Assembly (NCBI RefSeq): GCF_002091635.1
Contig: NZ_BDAC01000001.1
Coordinates: forward strand, 1 to 64,000
DNA from: Pseudomonas indica NBRC 103045
GTDB taxonomy: Bacteria; Pseudomonadota; Gammaproteobacteria; Pseudomonadales; Pseudomonadaceae
Reading direction: 5' to 3'
Length of the DNA stretch: 64,000 nucleotides
The translations under genes were made by a program, and so were the position numbers. The notes beneath the pieces are model-generated. The model was not told the DNA's origin. It saw only the letters and a program-made list of their open reading frames with translations, and did no database searches. Below are positions 19,150-30,270 of the stretch, one piece after another; the first letter of the stretch is position 1; every line of letters begins with the position of its first letter.

Positions 19150-19170
19150 CCTGCCGACAAAGCGGTCAGG
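19150..19170 (-). promoter_or_regulatory. Leader hairpin of rpsF, candidate S6:S18 autoregulatory element
   Basis: CCTGACCG and CGGCAGG on the minus strand pair as seven base pairs with one bulged A around a 6-nt loop, 22 nt before the rpsF start. Many bacteria carry an S6:S18-binding leader with CCG in a bulged hairpin at this place. The match here is by position and general shape only. Confidence 0.35.
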
Positions 19171-19242
19171 CAAGGAGTGAGTTCTCGTTTTGTCTTGCCG
19201 GATGACAGGCGCATGAGCACCGCCCGCCGGGCAAGGGGCGCA

Positions 19243-19271
19243 ATTCTAGAGAAGGGGCGACGGGGAAGCAA
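19243..19271 (-). promoter_or_regulatory. Sigma70 promoter of the rpsF-rpsR-rplI operon
   Basis: On the minus strand TTGCTT (19266-19271) and TAGAAT (19243-19248) are separated by 17 nt and followed by a GC-rich discriminator (TGCGCCCC), typical of growth-rate and stringently controlled ribosomal promoters. The expected start is about 105 nt upstream of the rpsF ATG. Confidence 0.65.
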
Positions 19272-19296
19272 GGCGAACTGGTGAAAAATTAAGCAA

Positions 19297-19362
19297 CTCC
19301 AAGCTCCAAGCTCCAAGCTCCAAGCTCCAAGCTCCAAGCTCCAAGCTCCAAGCTCCAAGCTC
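19297..19362. repeat. 7-bp microsatellite, (CCAAGCT) x ~9.4, arm of a heptad-repeat element
   Basis: Sixty-six bases of CCAAGCT units, a variant of the GCAAGCT array at 15384-15473. The opposite arm, heptads CTTGCCG CTTAAAG CTTGTGG at 19413-19433, spans the rlmB stop codon, so the last residues of RlmB (His-Lys-Leu) are encoded in the element. Confidence 0.9.
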
Positions 19363-19420
19363 GCCAGGATGGTAGGTGGCCCCTCCCCAGCGTCAAGCCG
19401 CCCTTGCTCTCACTTGCCGC

Positions 19421-20173
19421 TTAAAGCTTGTGGCTGCCCCTCTGCCGAACCGCCTCGAACAGGCAGACGCCCGTAGCGACCGACACATTGAGGCTGCTGA
19501 CGCTACCGGCCATCGGCAGCTTCACCAGGTAATCGCAATGTTCGCGGGTCAGGCGGCGCATGCCCTTGCCTTCGGCCCCCATGATCAGCACCGTGGGGCC
19601 GGTGAGGTCCTGCTGGTACAGTTCCTGTTCGGCCTCGCCGGCCGTACCGACCGTCCACAGCCCGCGCTGCTGAAGCTTTTCCAGGGTCCGTGCGAGGTTG
19701 GTCACCGCCACCAGCGGCACCACTTCGGCCGCCCCGCAGGCGACCTTGCGCACCGTGGCGTTCAGGGTAGCCGACTTGTCCTTGGGGATGATTACCGCCA
19801 GCACACCCGCCGCATCGGCGGTACGCAGGCAGGCACCGAGGTTGTGCGGATCGGTCACGCCATCCAGTACCAACAACAGGGGCGGCCCCTCGGCACGATC
19901 GAGCAGTTCCTCGAGCATGGCCTCGCCCCAGACCTGGCTGGGGCTTACTTCGGCAACCACGCCCTGGTGGGCGCCGTCCTCGGCCCATTCGTCCAGCTCA
20001 CGGCGATCGCGCTGACCGACAGTGACCCTGGCCTCCTGAGCAAGCTGGATCAGTGCCTGCACGCGCGGATCGTGCCGACCTTCCGCCAACCAGAGCTGCT
20101 TGACCCGCTTGGGATGATGACGCAGCAACGCTTCCACGGCATGCACGCCGTAGATTTTTTCCAACTGACTCAT
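19421..20173 (-). CDS. rlmB: 23S rRNA (guanosine-2'-O)-methyltransferase RlmB
   Basis: A 250-residue SPOUT methyltransferase that methylates Gm2251 in the 23S peptidyl-transferase region. The N-terminal L30e-like domain reads 'EKIYGVHAVEALLRHHPKRVKQLWLAEGR'. The SPOUT signature is seen in 'LLVLDGVTDPHNLGACLRTADAAG', 'VLIMGAEGKGMRRLTREHCD' and 'MAGSVSSLNVSVATGVCLFEAVRQR'. Its ATG overlaps the rnr stop as ATGA, coupling it to RNase R. The extreme 3' end lies in a heptad-repeat element. Confidence 0.96.
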   Translation of the reverse strand: MSQLEKIYGVHAVEALLRHHPKRVKQLWLAEGRHDPRVQALIQLAQEARVTVGQRDRRELDEWAEDGAHQGVVAEVSPSQVWGEAMLEELLDRAEGPPLLLVLDGVTDPHNLGACLRTADAAGVLAVIIPKDKSATLNATVRKVACGAAEVVPLVAVTNLARTLEKLQQRGLWTVGTAGEAEQELYQQDLTGPTVLIMGAEGKGMRRLTREHCDYLVKLPMAGSVSSLNVSVATGVCLFEAVRQRGSHKL

Positions 20174-22818
20174 GACTTCGCCTTACGTTTACGCGGGGTC
20201 GCTCCCGGCTTGGCGGCCGAGGAGGACTTGGACGGCCCCTTGCGGTGTTTCCTGGGGCCGCCGCTCTTCTCCGAGTCGCTCTTCGCGGCGCTGCCCGACG
20301 ACGCCTTGGGCGGGCTCTTCTTGCCCGGCTTGCCGCTCTTCGCCTCTGCGAGCAAGGCCTGCTTCACAGCCCGGCTTTTCTTCACGTCGGTGTTGCCGAG
20401 CATGGCGTCGGCCTGGGCCAACAGCTCCGGCGCAACCGGGGCCGTGGATTTTCCAGCCTTGCCCTTGCCGCGCGGCGCATCGCCCGCCTTTTCCTTCCGG
20501 CCTTTCTTGGCCGGGCGCCGATCGCTGGACGACTCAGGCTCCGGCGAACGCTTCTTCCGCCCAACCGGCCGTTCCAACTGCGCCTCAGCCAGTTCGAAAT
20601 CGATCTTGCGCTCGTCCAGATCGACCCGCATGACCCGAACCGCGACGCTGTCGCCAAGGCGGAAGCTGCGGCCGCTGCGCTCGCCGGACAGGCGATGATG
20701 GACCGGATCGAAGTGGTAATAGTCCGCCGGCAGCGCGGTGACGTGCACCAGGCCCTCGACATAGATGTCCTTCAGCTCGACGAAGATGCCGAAACCGGTC
20801 ACCGCCGTGATCACCCCGTCGAAGCTCTCACCGACGCGATCCTGCATGAACTCGCACTTGAGCCAATTGACCACGTCGCGGGTCGCCTCGTCGGCGCGCC
20901 GCTCGGTCATCGAGCACTGTTCGCCGAGCTGCTCCAAGGCCGGTTCGTCGTAGGGATAGATACGCGCCTTGGGCATGCTCGCCGCCCCGGCGCGGCGGAC
21001 ATGCGGCGTCTCGCGCTTGGAGCGGATCACACTGCGGATCGCCCGGTGTACCAGGAGGTCCGGGTAGCGGCGAATCGGCGAGGTGAAGTGGGTATAGGCC
21101 TCGTAGTTCAGGCCGAAGTGCCCATTGTTGTCGGCGCTGTAGACTGCCTGGCTCAGCGAACGCAGCATCACGGTCTGGATCAGGTGGAAATCCGGGCGCT
21201 CCTGAATCGACTCCAGCAGCTTCTGGTAATCCTTCGGAGTCGGACCATCCTTGCTGCGATGCAGGCTCAGCCCCAGCTCGCCGAGGAAGGCCTTGAGCTT
21301 TTCCAGACGCTCGGCCGGGGGGCCGTCGTGTACGCGATACAGGGCGGGGATTTCATGCTTCTGCAGGAAGGCAGCGGTGGCCACGTTGGCAGCCAGCATG
21401 CACTCTTCGATGAGCTTGTGCGCATCGTTGCGCTGGGTCGGCAGGATCTCAGCGATCTTGCGCCCGGAGCCGAAGACGATCCGCGTTTCCTGGGTTTCGA
21501 AATCGATCGCACCACGGGTGTGGCGCGCCTTGAGCAGTATCTTATAGAGCGAGTAGAGCTGCTTGAGGTGCGGCAGGAGCTCGGCGTACTCGCCGCACAG
21601 CCGCTTGCCCTCCGGGCTCTTCGGCCGTTCCAGCATGGCGCTGACCTTGTTGTAGGTCAGGCGCGCATGGGAGTGGATCACTGCTTCGTAGAATTGATAG
21701 TCGCTGAGTTTGCCGCTGCGGGAGATGGTCATCTCGCAGACCATTGCCAGCCGATCGACGTGCGGATTCAGCGAGCAAAGGCCATTGGACAGCTCTTCCG
21801 GCAGCATCGGTACCACCCGCTCGGGGAAATAAACCGAGTTGCCGCGGTTCTTCGCTTCCTCGTCCAGGGCCGAGCCGACCTTCACATAATGGGAGACATC
21901 GGCGATAGCGACGAACAATCGGTAGCTACCGGAAAACAGTCCGCCCTTCTCGCAATACACGGCATCGTCGAAATCGCGGGCATCTTCCCCGTCGATGGTG
22001 ACGAAAGGCAAATGACGAAGATCGACACGCTTGGTCTTGTCCTTCTCTTCGACCTCCGGATTGAGCCTCGCCGCTTCCTTGAGCACCGCGTTCGGCCAGA
22101 CATGGGGAATGTCGTAGCTGCGCAGGGCCACGTCGATTTCCATGCCCGGCGCCATGTAGTTGCCGATGACTTCGACGATGTCGCCCTGGGGCTGGAAGCG
22201 CGAGGTCGGCCAATGGGTGATCTTGATCTCGACGAACTGGCCAATCTTGGCGCCCGCGGTACGCCCGGGCGTCACCAGCACCTCTTGCTGGATCTTCGGA
22301 TTGTCGGCCTCGACGAAGCCGATGCCACTTTCTTCGTAATAGCGGCCGACGATGGTTTCGTGAGCGCGGGAGATCACCTCGACGATCGAACCCTCGCGGC
22401 GGCCGCGCCGGTCGAAGCCCGAGACCCGGGCAAGGACCCGGTCGCCATCGAAGACCAGACGCATCTGTGCCGGGCTGAGAAAGAGATCGTCGCTGCCGTC
22501 GTCCGGGATCAGAAAGCCGAATCCGTCGCGATGTCCGCTGATGCGGCCGAGGATCAGATCGAGCTTATCCACCGGGGCATAGGCGCCGCGGCGCGTATAG
22601 ATCAACTGGCCGTCGCGCTCCATGGCACGCAATCGGCGACGCAAGGCTTCCTGTTGATCGTCGGTATGCAGCCCGAACTCATCGATCAACTGCTCACGGC
22701 TCGCCGGGGAACCGCGTTCCGCCAGGTGCTTCAGGATCAGCTCACGGCTGGGGATGGGATTCTCGTATTTTTCCGCTTCGCGAGCGGCCTCGGGATCGAG
22801 GGAGTGCCAGTCGGCCAT
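20170..22818 (-). CDS. rnr: Ribonuclease R
   Basis: An 882-residue processive 3'-5' exoribonuclease. It has an N-terminal helix-turn-helix-like and cold-shock region ('GDDGSDDLFLSPAQMRLVFDGDRVLARVSG'), an RNB catalytic core with the metal-binding 'DGEDARDFDDAVYCE', a second block 'YTHFTSPIRRYPDLLVHRAI', an S1 domain ('SFDGVITAVTGFGIFVELKDIYVEGLVHV') and a long Lys/Ser/Pro-rich basic tail of roughly 130 residues. MADWHSLDPEAAREAEKYEN was chosen as start because it matches the Pseudomonas family N-terminus. An in-frame ATG at 22860 with AGGGAC nearby is an alternative. It is co-translated with rlmB by overlap. Confidence 0.95.
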   Translation of the reverse strand: MADWHSLDPEAAREAEKYENPIPSRELILKHLAERGSPASREQLIDEFGLHTDDQQEALRRRLRAMERDGQLIYTRRGAYAPVDKLDLILGRISGHRDGFGFLIPDDGSDDLFLSPAQMRLVFDGDRVLARVSGFDRRGRREGSIVEVISRAHETIVGRYYEESGIGFVEADNPKIQQEVLVTPGRTAGAKIGQFVEIKITHWPTSRFQPQGDIVEVIGNYMAPGMEIDVALRSYDIPHVWPNAVLKEAARLNPEVEEKDKTKRVDLRHLPFVTIDGEDARDFDDAVYCEKGGLFSGSYRLFVAIADVSHYVKVGSALDEEAKNRGNSVYFPERVVPMLPEELSNGLCSLNPHVDRLAMVCEMTISRSGKLSDYQFYEAVIHSHARLTYNKVSAMLERPKSPEGKRLCGEYAELLPHLKQLYSLYKILLKARHTRGAIDFETQETRIVFGSGRKIAEILPTQRNDAHKLIEECMLAANVATAAFLQKHEIPALYRVHDGPPAERLEKLKAFLGELGLSLHRSKDGPTPKDYQKLLESIQERPDFHLIQTVMLRSLSQAVYSADNNGHFGLNYEAYTHFTSPIRRYPDLLVHRAIRSVIRSKRETPHVRRAGAASMPKARIYPYDEPALEQLGEQCSMTERRADEATRDVVNWLKCEFMQDRVGESFDGVITAVTGFGIFVELKDIYVEGLVHVTALPADYYHFDPVHHRLSGERSGRSFRLGDSVAVRVMRVDLDERKIDFELAEAQLERPVGRKKRSPEPESSSDRRPAKKGRKEKAGDAPRGKGKAGKSTAPVAPELLAQADAMLGNTDVKKSRAVKQALLAEAKSGKPGKKSPPKASSGSAAKSDSEKSGGPRKHRKGPSKSSSAAKPGATPRKRKAKS

Positions 22819-22932
22819 CAGGAGGGGTTCACCTTGTCTATTCTTCGATGTGCTTGCCATGTCCCTATTGAAGCGCGAAACGCTGTTCGGGTCAGCCCGA
22901 CAAACGGAATAAAATTTTTTCAACAACAGGGG

Positions 22933-22961
22933 TTTACAACCCAAAAGCTCGTCCGTATAGT
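22933..22961 (+). promoter_or_regulatory. Sigma70 promoter of tRNA-Leu
   Basis: TTTACA (22933-22938), a 17-nt spacer, and TATAGT (22956-22961), followed by a GC-rich discriminator GCGCGCC, as expected of stable-RNA promoters. The likely start is near 22968, leaving a ~58-nt 5' leader before the mature tRNA. It is divergent from rnr. Confidence 0.8.
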
Positions 22962-23025
22962 GCGCGCCACAACGACGGCAAACGTCGCTGTAGTTGAAAG
23001 TAGATGATCACTCATCGAAATCAAC

Positions 23026-23112
23026 GCCCAGGTGGCGGAATTGGTAGACGCACTAGGTTCAGGTCCTAGCGGTGGCAACACCGTGGAAGTTCGAGTCTTC
23101 TCCTGGGCACCA
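23026..23112 (+). tRNA. tRNA-Leu (anticodon CAG)
   Basis: An 87-nt tRNA with a 7-bp acceptor stem (GCCCAGG/CCTGGGC), anticodon stem CTAGG/CCTAG around loop TTCAGGT (anticodon CAG, reading CUG), a long class II variable arm (CGGTGGCAACACCG), T-loop TTCGAGTC and an encoded CCA at 23110-23112. It has its own promoter and terminator. CUG is the dominant Leu codon in GC-rich pseudomonads. Confidence 0.97.
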
Positions 23113-23122
23113 AATTCCAGAC

Positions 23123-23154
23123 AAAACCGAGCCAATGGCTCGGTTTTGTTTTTT
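23123..23154 (+). terminator. Intrinsic terminator of tRNA-Leu
   Basis: AAAACCGAGCC, loop AAT, GGCTCGGTTTT, then GTTTTTT: a strong 11-bp stem plus U-tract starting 11 nt after the tRNA 3' end. Confidence 0.9.
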
Positions 23155-23163
23155 CTACATCGG

Positions 23164-23207
23164 AAAAAAACCATCGAAAGGGGCTGACAGTGCGTCAGCC
23201 CCTTTTT
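23164..23207 (-). terminator. Terminator of the chemoreceptor gene (possibly bidirectional)
   Basis: AAAGGGGCTGAC (23177-23188) pairs with GTCAGCCCCTTT (23194-23205) across a 5-nt loop. On the minus strand a T-run (TTTTTTT, 23164-23170 in plus coordinates) follows after six bases. On the plus strand TTTTT follows directly, so it could also back up the tRNA terminator. Confidence 0.8.
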
Positions 23208-23209
23208 CG

Positions 23210-25144
23210 TCAGGCGCGGAATTGCCCCAGGCTGGCTTTGAGCTGACCGGCCAAGTTATCCAATACACGTCCGCTGGCCGCGGTCGCCGCGACGGCTTCC
23301 GCCGCCCGCTGCGCCTCCCCGTGAATCACCTCGACCCTCCCCCTCACCGCCAGCGCCCCCTCGGCTTGGCGTGAGGCGGCCAGCGTCGCCGAGTCGATGG
23401 CACCATGCACATCCTCCACAGCCACCTGGATCGAACGCTGCAATTCGCTGCTCTCCCGCAACGCCGCCAACCCTTCACTCGCCTGCTGACCGGCTTGTCC
23501 AATGGCCGCTACCGCCTCCCGGGCCCCCTGCTGCAAGGCGTTGATGTGTGCCTGGATATCGCCGGTAGACTGCTGCGTCTTGCTGGCCAGCGCCCGGACC
23601 TCATCAGCCACCACGGCGAAACCACGCCCGCTCTCCCCGGCTCGGGCCGCTTCGATGGCAGCGTTGAGCGCCAACAGGTTGGTCTGCTCGGCAATACCAT
23701 GGATCACGCTGAGCACCACTTCGATCTGCTCGCTCTGCCGCGCCAACCGCTCGATTACCGCCGAGCCGGTTTCCACGCGCGCCACCAACTCCTCGATGGA
23801 ATGCCCGACCCGCCCGGCAATGGCAGCGTTCTCGCCAGCCGCCCTGCGAATTGACTCGACCCGCTGCAACGCTTCCTGCATCGCGCGGCTCTCCGCCTGG
23901 GCCTGCTCGGTCATTTCGGCCAGCGCCTGCAGGCTGCCGGAGACTTCATCGCGCTGGCGTCCCGCCGCTGCCTCGGCGGCCGCACTACGCGAACTCAACC
24001 CGGCGATTTCGACGCCGGTGCGCTGGGCGACCTCCCCCGCCTCGCGGACGATGGGTTGCAGCTTGGCGACAAAGCGATTGACGGCCGCGGCCATGTCACC
24101 CACCTCGTCGCGACTGTGCAATTCGACACGCCGCGTCAGGTCTCCCTCGCCGGCCGCCAGGTCGTTCAGCGCCGCAATCAGCAAACGCAGGCGGCTGACT
24201 ACCGTGCGCCCAAGCACCAACGCCAGCACCACCAGGACGCCGATCCCGATAATCACCAAGCCGGTGCCAATCCGCCAACGCAACGTCCCGGCAGCCGTCT
24301 GGACCGACTCACGGGCCCCGGCCGAAATACCGGCCGCCGCGTCCTGGGCCGCCTGCAATCGCGCACTCAACGCCGCCGAGCTGTCGGCTGCCGCACCCGC
24401 CAAGCTGTCGGCCACCAGTTGCCCGCCGCTGGCGATGAGTGTGTTGAAGCGCGTGTCCAGGGCCGCCAGCTCGGTCTCGACGGCGGCCGTCGAGACCCCC
24501 ATCAGGACTTTGCCGATTTCGACCCCGTTCGGACTGATGGATGCCTCGACGAAATACACCGACTCATCGTGCCGGGCCGCCTCGAGCACCTGATCCAATG
24601 CCCGCTCACCCTGACCTTTCGCCAGCAGGGCCTTGATCTCCGGCCTTTGCCGATTGAGATAGCGGGTCAGATGCTGGCCCTCGGCATCGTCGTAGATCAC
24701 GAACAGCACATTGGGATTGCGTTGCGCCCGCCGGGCGAATTCCGACAGCGTCGGTATGTCGTTGTCCCACATCGCCCTGGGCGCCACAGCTGCCAGAAGC
24801 TGCGCCATGTCGTTGGCGGACTCCTTGAGACTTTTCTCCAGCGTCGCCCGCAATTGCTCCTGCTCACCCTGCAATCGCGAGGACAGTCCCGCCGACAACC
24901 GCTCGCGTGTACTGGCCGACAGGCTTTCCAGCCCTGCGGACAACTCGCCGCCCGCCTGCTTGAGTTCGACACCCAGTCGCTGCATGTCGCCTTCCAGACG
25001 GCTGCCCAGATCGGCCTCCAAGGCCTCGACCGTGCTTCGGGTCAGTGCAACCGCGACGAGGATTTGCACCAGCAAGGCGATTCCCAGCGCAAAAAAGACG
25101 GGACGCAGCAGACGACTGCGCAACAGGGACAGGATGGCGGACAC
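23210..25144 (-). CDS. Methyl-accepting chemotaxis protein
   Basis: A 644-residue chemoreceptor with TM1 at about 15-34, a periplasmic sensor at about 35-290 ('[19 protein letters not shown]...' and '[23 protein letters not shown]', Cache-like), TM2 at about 292-312, HAMP at 313-365, and a kinase-control domain with the conserved tip '[28 protein letters not shown]'. There is no C-terminal CheR-docking pentapeptide. The ligand is unknown. It sits between tRNA-Leu and purA with its own terminator and a candidate sigma54 promoter, so it is an independent unit. P. putida-type genomes carry an MCP at this place, as far as I recall. Confidence 0.92.
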   Translation of the reverse strand: MSAILSLLRSRLLRPVFFALGIALLVQILVAVALTRSTVEALEADLGSRLEGDMQRLGVELKQAGGELSAGLESLSASTRERLSAGLSSRLQGEQEQLRATLEKSLKESANDMAQLLAAVAPRAMWDNDIPTLSEFARRAQRNPNVLFVIYDDAEGQHLTRYLNRQRPEIKALLAKGQGERALDQVLEAARHDESVYFVEASISPNGVEIGKVLMGVSTAAVETELAALDTRFNTLIASGGQLVADSLAGAAADSSAALSARLQAAQDAAAGISAGARESVQTAAGTLRWRIGTGLVIIGIGVLVVLALVLGRTVVSRLRLLIAALNDLAAGEGDLTRRVELHSRDEVGDMAAAVNRFVAKLQPIVREAGEVAQRTGVEIAGLSSRSAAAEAAAGRQRDEVSGSLQALAEMTEQAQAESRAMQEALQRVESIRRAAGENAAIAGRVGHSIEELVARVETGSAVIERLARQSEQIEVVLSVIHGIAEQTNLLALNAAIEAARAGESGRGFAVVADEVRALASKTQQSTGDIQAHINALQQGAREAVAAIGQAGQQASEGLAALRESSELQRSIQVAVEDVHGAIDSATLAASRQAEGALAVRGRVEVIHGEAQRAAEAVAATAASGRVLDNLAGQLKASLGQFRA

Positions 25145-25206
25145 GACAGGCTCTCCTCAACGACCGTTACCGGGTTAACGGCGACTTCCGGGATTTATTC
25201 AGTGCC

Positions 25207-25222
25207 AGCAAGCAAAATGCCA
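25207..25222 (-). promoter_or_regulatory. Candidate sigma54 (RpoN) promoter of the chemoreceptor gene
   Basis: The minus strand reads TGGCATTTTGCTTGCT. Compared with the -24/-12 consensus TGGCAC-R-N4-TTGCW, TGGCA and TTGCT both match and the GG-to-GC spacing is exactly 12. The predicted start is about 50 nt before the MCP ATG at 25144. It lies just past the purA terminator, so the MCP needs its own promoter. Confidence 0.55.
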
Positions 25223-25241
25223 TAAAAATTTTCACGGCAAC

Positions 25242-25270
25242 GAAAAAGCCGCCCGAAGGCGGCTTTCTCG
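25242..25270 (-). terminator. Intrinsic terminator downstream of purA
   Basis: On the minus strand AAAGCCGCC, a TTCG tetraloop, GGCGGCTTT, then a T-rich run. It lies 17 nt after the purA stop and closes the hfl-hisZ-purA supercluster. Confidence 0.85.
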
Positions 25271-25286
25271 ATGGAGCGAAGCGAGA

Positions 25287-27823
<2,537 letters not shown>

Positions 27824-27854
27824 TTCGCCTTCCTCTCGATCGGGCGGCAAGCCT

Positions 27855-28040
27855 TCAGTGAAGCAGATACAGGAGGGTGGTCCCCAGCAGCATGCTGGCC
27901 AGCCCCATGAGGCGCAGTTGGCGATCAGGCAATTGCAACAACTGCGTGAGAGCCCCGCGCCAGCGTCGCGGATAGAGGAAGGGCAGGATGCCTTCCAGCA
28001 CCAACATCAAGCAAAAGGCTATGCCGAGTTCCTGCCACAT
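27855..28040 (-). CDS. DUF2065 small membrane protein (YjeT-like)
   Basis: A 61-residue protein with two hydrophobic helices ('[19 protein letters not shown]' and '[17 protein letters not shown]') around a basic loop '[20 protein letters not shown]'. This is the DUF2065 family, conserved next to hflC in many gamma-proteobacteria. Its function is unknown. The start lies only 15 nt after a terminator-like hairpin following hflC, and hisZ follows after 31 nt. Confidence 0.88.
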   Translation of the reverse strand: MWQELGIAFCLMLVLEGILPFLYPRRWRGALTQLLQLPDRQLRLMGLASMLLGTTLLYLLH

Positions 28041-28054
28041 GATTCCCGCAGACG

Positions 28055-28080
28055 CAAAAAAGCCGGGGTTTTTCCCGGCT
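28055..28080 (-). terminator. Intrinsic terminator between hflC and the DUF2065 gene
   Basis: On the minus strand AGCCGGG, loop, CCCGGCT, then TTTTTT (plus-strand A-tract at 28056-28061). It would cut the supercluster transcript after hflC, or attenuate it, upstream of DUF2065-hisZ-purA. Confidence 0.75.
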
Positions 28081-28145
28081 GGCTCATCATAACACGTTTT
28101 AACCGGCGGTCATCCCGGCGGGCGACTGGCGCCCGCCGGACGGCC

Positions 28146-29015
28146 TCAGCGCTTGGCCTGTTCCAGGTAATTGAAGAACTCGCTCTTCGGATCCAGCACC
28201 AGCACGTCGCCCTTGTTCGAGAAGCTTTCCCGATAGGCTTGCAGGCTGCGATAGAACGAGTAGAACTCCGGATCCTGGTTGTAGGCGCTGGCGTAGATCG
28301 CGGCTGCCTGGGCGTCCCCATCACCGCGAGTTTCTTCCGATTCGCGGTAGGCCTCGGCGAGAAGGACTCGGCGCTGACGATCGGCATCGGCGCGAATCCC
28401 CTCGGCCAGCTCACGGCCCTTGGCACGGTGCTCACGCGCCTCGCGCTCACGCTCGGTGCTCATCCGCTCGAATACGCTGCGGTTGACCTCTTTGGGCAGG
28501 TCGATGGCCTTGACGCGCACGTCGAGCACCTCGATCCCCAGCTCCTTGCGCGCCATCCGGTCCAGCGAACCGGTGATTTCCGCCATCAGTGCATCGCGCT
28601 CGCCGGATACCACCTCATGTAGGGTACGCTTACCGAACTGGTCGCGAAGCCCCGACTCCAGGCGGCGCGACAGACGCTCGTCGGCGATCTGTTTGAGGCC
28701 CGAGGTCGCGGTATAGAAGCGCTCGGCATCCGCTACACGCCACTTGGCGTAGGCATCCACCATGACCGCTTTCTTCTCCAACGTCAGGAAGCGCGAGGTA
28801 GCCGAGTCAAGCGTCAGCAGGCGTGCGTCGAATTTGCGCACCTGGTTCACAATCGGCATTTTCACGTGCAGGCCGGGCTGGACGTCCGCCTCGACCACCT
28901 TACCGAAACGCAACAGCACGGCACGCTCGGTCTGCGCCACGATGTAGAAGCTGTTCCAGGCGACCAGCGCCAGGACCACGCCGACAATCAGGGCGATCAG
29001 CGACTTGTTGCTCAT
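28146..29015 (-). CDS. hflC: HflC, regulator of FtsH protease (SPFH/band 7)
   Basis: A 289-residue inner-membrane protein with one N-terminal TM helix ('LIALIVGVVLALVAWNSFYIVAQ') and a periplasmic band 7 domain ('ERAVLLRFGKVVEADVQPGLHVKMPIV'), then a coiled coil 'EREREAREHRAKGRELAEGIRADADRQRRVLLAEA'. With HflK it forms the cage that surrounds FtsH. Its ATG shares one base with the hflK stop (TGATG), so the two are translationally coupled. A terminator follows about 65 nt downstream. Confidence 0.96.
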   Translation of the reverse strand: MSNKSLIALIVGVVLALVAWNSFYIVAQTERAVLLRFGKVVEADVQPGLHVKMPIVNQVRKFDARLLTLDSATSRFLTLEKKAVMVDAYAKWRVADAERFYTATSGLKQIADERLSRRLESGLRDQFGKRTLHEVVSGERDALMAEITGSLDRMARKELGIEVLDVRVKAIDLPKEVNRSVFERMSTEREREAREHRAKGRELAEGIRADADRQRRVLLAEAYRESEETRGDGDAQAAAIYASAYNQDPEFYSFYRSLQAYRESFSNKGDVLVLDPKSEFFNYLEQAKR

Positions 29016-30175
29016 CAGCGGCTCTCCCTCGAACGCAGGTTACGCTGCTGCAGATCGTCGACGATCCGCGTTCCCATATCGCTGCCCGTCGCCGATTGCC
29101 CGGAAGAGCCGGAACCGGAGACGCTGCCGCCACGGTTATCGATCATCTTGTCCAAAGGCAGGTAGAGCAGGTTGTTCTGGCCGCTTTCACCGGTCACCAG
29201 AACCTTGCTGGTGTTGCTGTACATCTGCTGCATGGTGTCCAGGTACAGGCGCTGGCGGGTTACCTCGGGCGCCTTGCGGTATTCGGCGAGCAACTTGGTA
29301 AAGCGGTCCGCCTCACCCTTGGCACGGGAAACCACTTCGTCGCGGTAGCCGTTGGCATCCTCGAGAATGCGCTGCGCCTGGCCGCGTGCCTCGGGCACCA
29401 CGCCGTTGGCGTAGGCTTCGGCCTGGTTCTTCTCGCGCTGCTCGTCCTCGCGGGCACGGATCACGTCGTCGAATGCCTCCTGCACTTCACGGGGTGCCTG
29501 GGCGCTCTGGACGTTCACCTGGGTCACGGTGATGCCAGTGCGGTAGGTATCGAGGAACCGCTGCAGGCGCTCCTTGATCTCACTGGCCATGGCGACACGG
29601 CCCTCGGTCAGCACCTGGTCCATCTCGGTTGAACCGACCACATGGCGCAAGGCGCTTTCGGTAGCGTGCTGCAAGCTGACTTCCGGCTGATCCACGTTCA
29701 GCACGAAGTCCTGCAGGTTGCTGATCTTGTACTGAACGGTCAGCGGTACTTCGACGATGTTTTCGTCCATGGTCAACATCTGGCCCTGCTTGCTATAGGC
29801 ACGCTCGCGGGTGACGTTTTCCTGGAACTTGCGATCGATCGGCGGGAAATAGATGTTCAGGCCCGGACCGACGGTCTCGTAGTACTTGCCGAAGCGCAGC
29901 ACCACGGCCTGCTCTTGCTCGTCGACCACGTAGATCGCGCTCCACAGCCAGAGCGCCGCGAGAATGACCAGCACGATGCCGACCAGACCGAAGCCGCCAC
30001 TCCCCCTGCCATCGCCGTCGGCGCCGCGTTTCTTGCCACCAAAGAGACCGTTCAGGCTCTCCTGTAATTTGCGGAAGGCCTCGTCGAGATCCGGCGGCCC
30101 CTTGCGGTCGCCACCACGGCGCCCCCCCCAAGGATCCTGATTATTCGAATTGCCACCCGGCTCATTCCAAGCCAT
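29015..30175 (-). CDS. hflK: HflK, regulator of FtsH protease (SPFH/band 7)
   Basis: A 386-residue partner of HflC. A glycine-rich cytoplasmic N-terminus ('MAWNEPGGNSNNQDPWGG') precedes a TM helix ('LVGIVLVILAALWLWSAIYVV') and a band 7 domain ('EQAVVLRFGKYYETVGPGLNIYFPPIDRKF'), ending in a Ser/Gly-rich tail. The start at 30175 gives the conserved MAWNEPGG; four upstream residues were dropped. It follows hflX by about 95 nt and is coupled to hflC. Confidence 0.96.
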   Translation of the reverse strand: MAWNEPGGNSNNQDPWGGRRGGDRKGPPDLDEAFRKLQESLNGLFGGKKRGADGDGRGSGGFGLVGIVLVILAALWLWSAIYVVDEQEQAVVLRFGKYYETVGPGLNIYFPPIDRKFQENVTRERAYSKQGQMLTMDENIVEVPLTVQYKISNLQDFVLNVDQPEVSLQHATESALRHVVGSTEMDQVLTEGRVAMASEIKERLQRFLDTYRTGITVTQVNVQSAQAPREVQEAFDDVIRAREDEQREKNQAEAYANGVVPEARGQAQRILEDANGYRDEVVSRAKGEADRFTKLLAEYRKAPEVTRQRLYLDTMQQMYSNTSKVLVTGESGQNNLLYLPLDKMIDNRGGSVSGSGSSGQSATGSDMGTRIVDDLQQRNLRSRESR

Positions 30176-30270
30176 AGCGCTCTCCATACTGATAACGAAG
30201 ACGCACCGAAGGCGCGCCCGCCAATGCTACCGAATGCTCGACTCCGCCGGCAAAGCCGCCGGGTCGCGCT

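Noticed and set aside
19137-19358. Repetitive Glu-Leu-Gly-Ala-Trp-Ser peptide
   Set aside because: Translation of the CCAAGCT microsatellite upstream of rpsF; not a gene.
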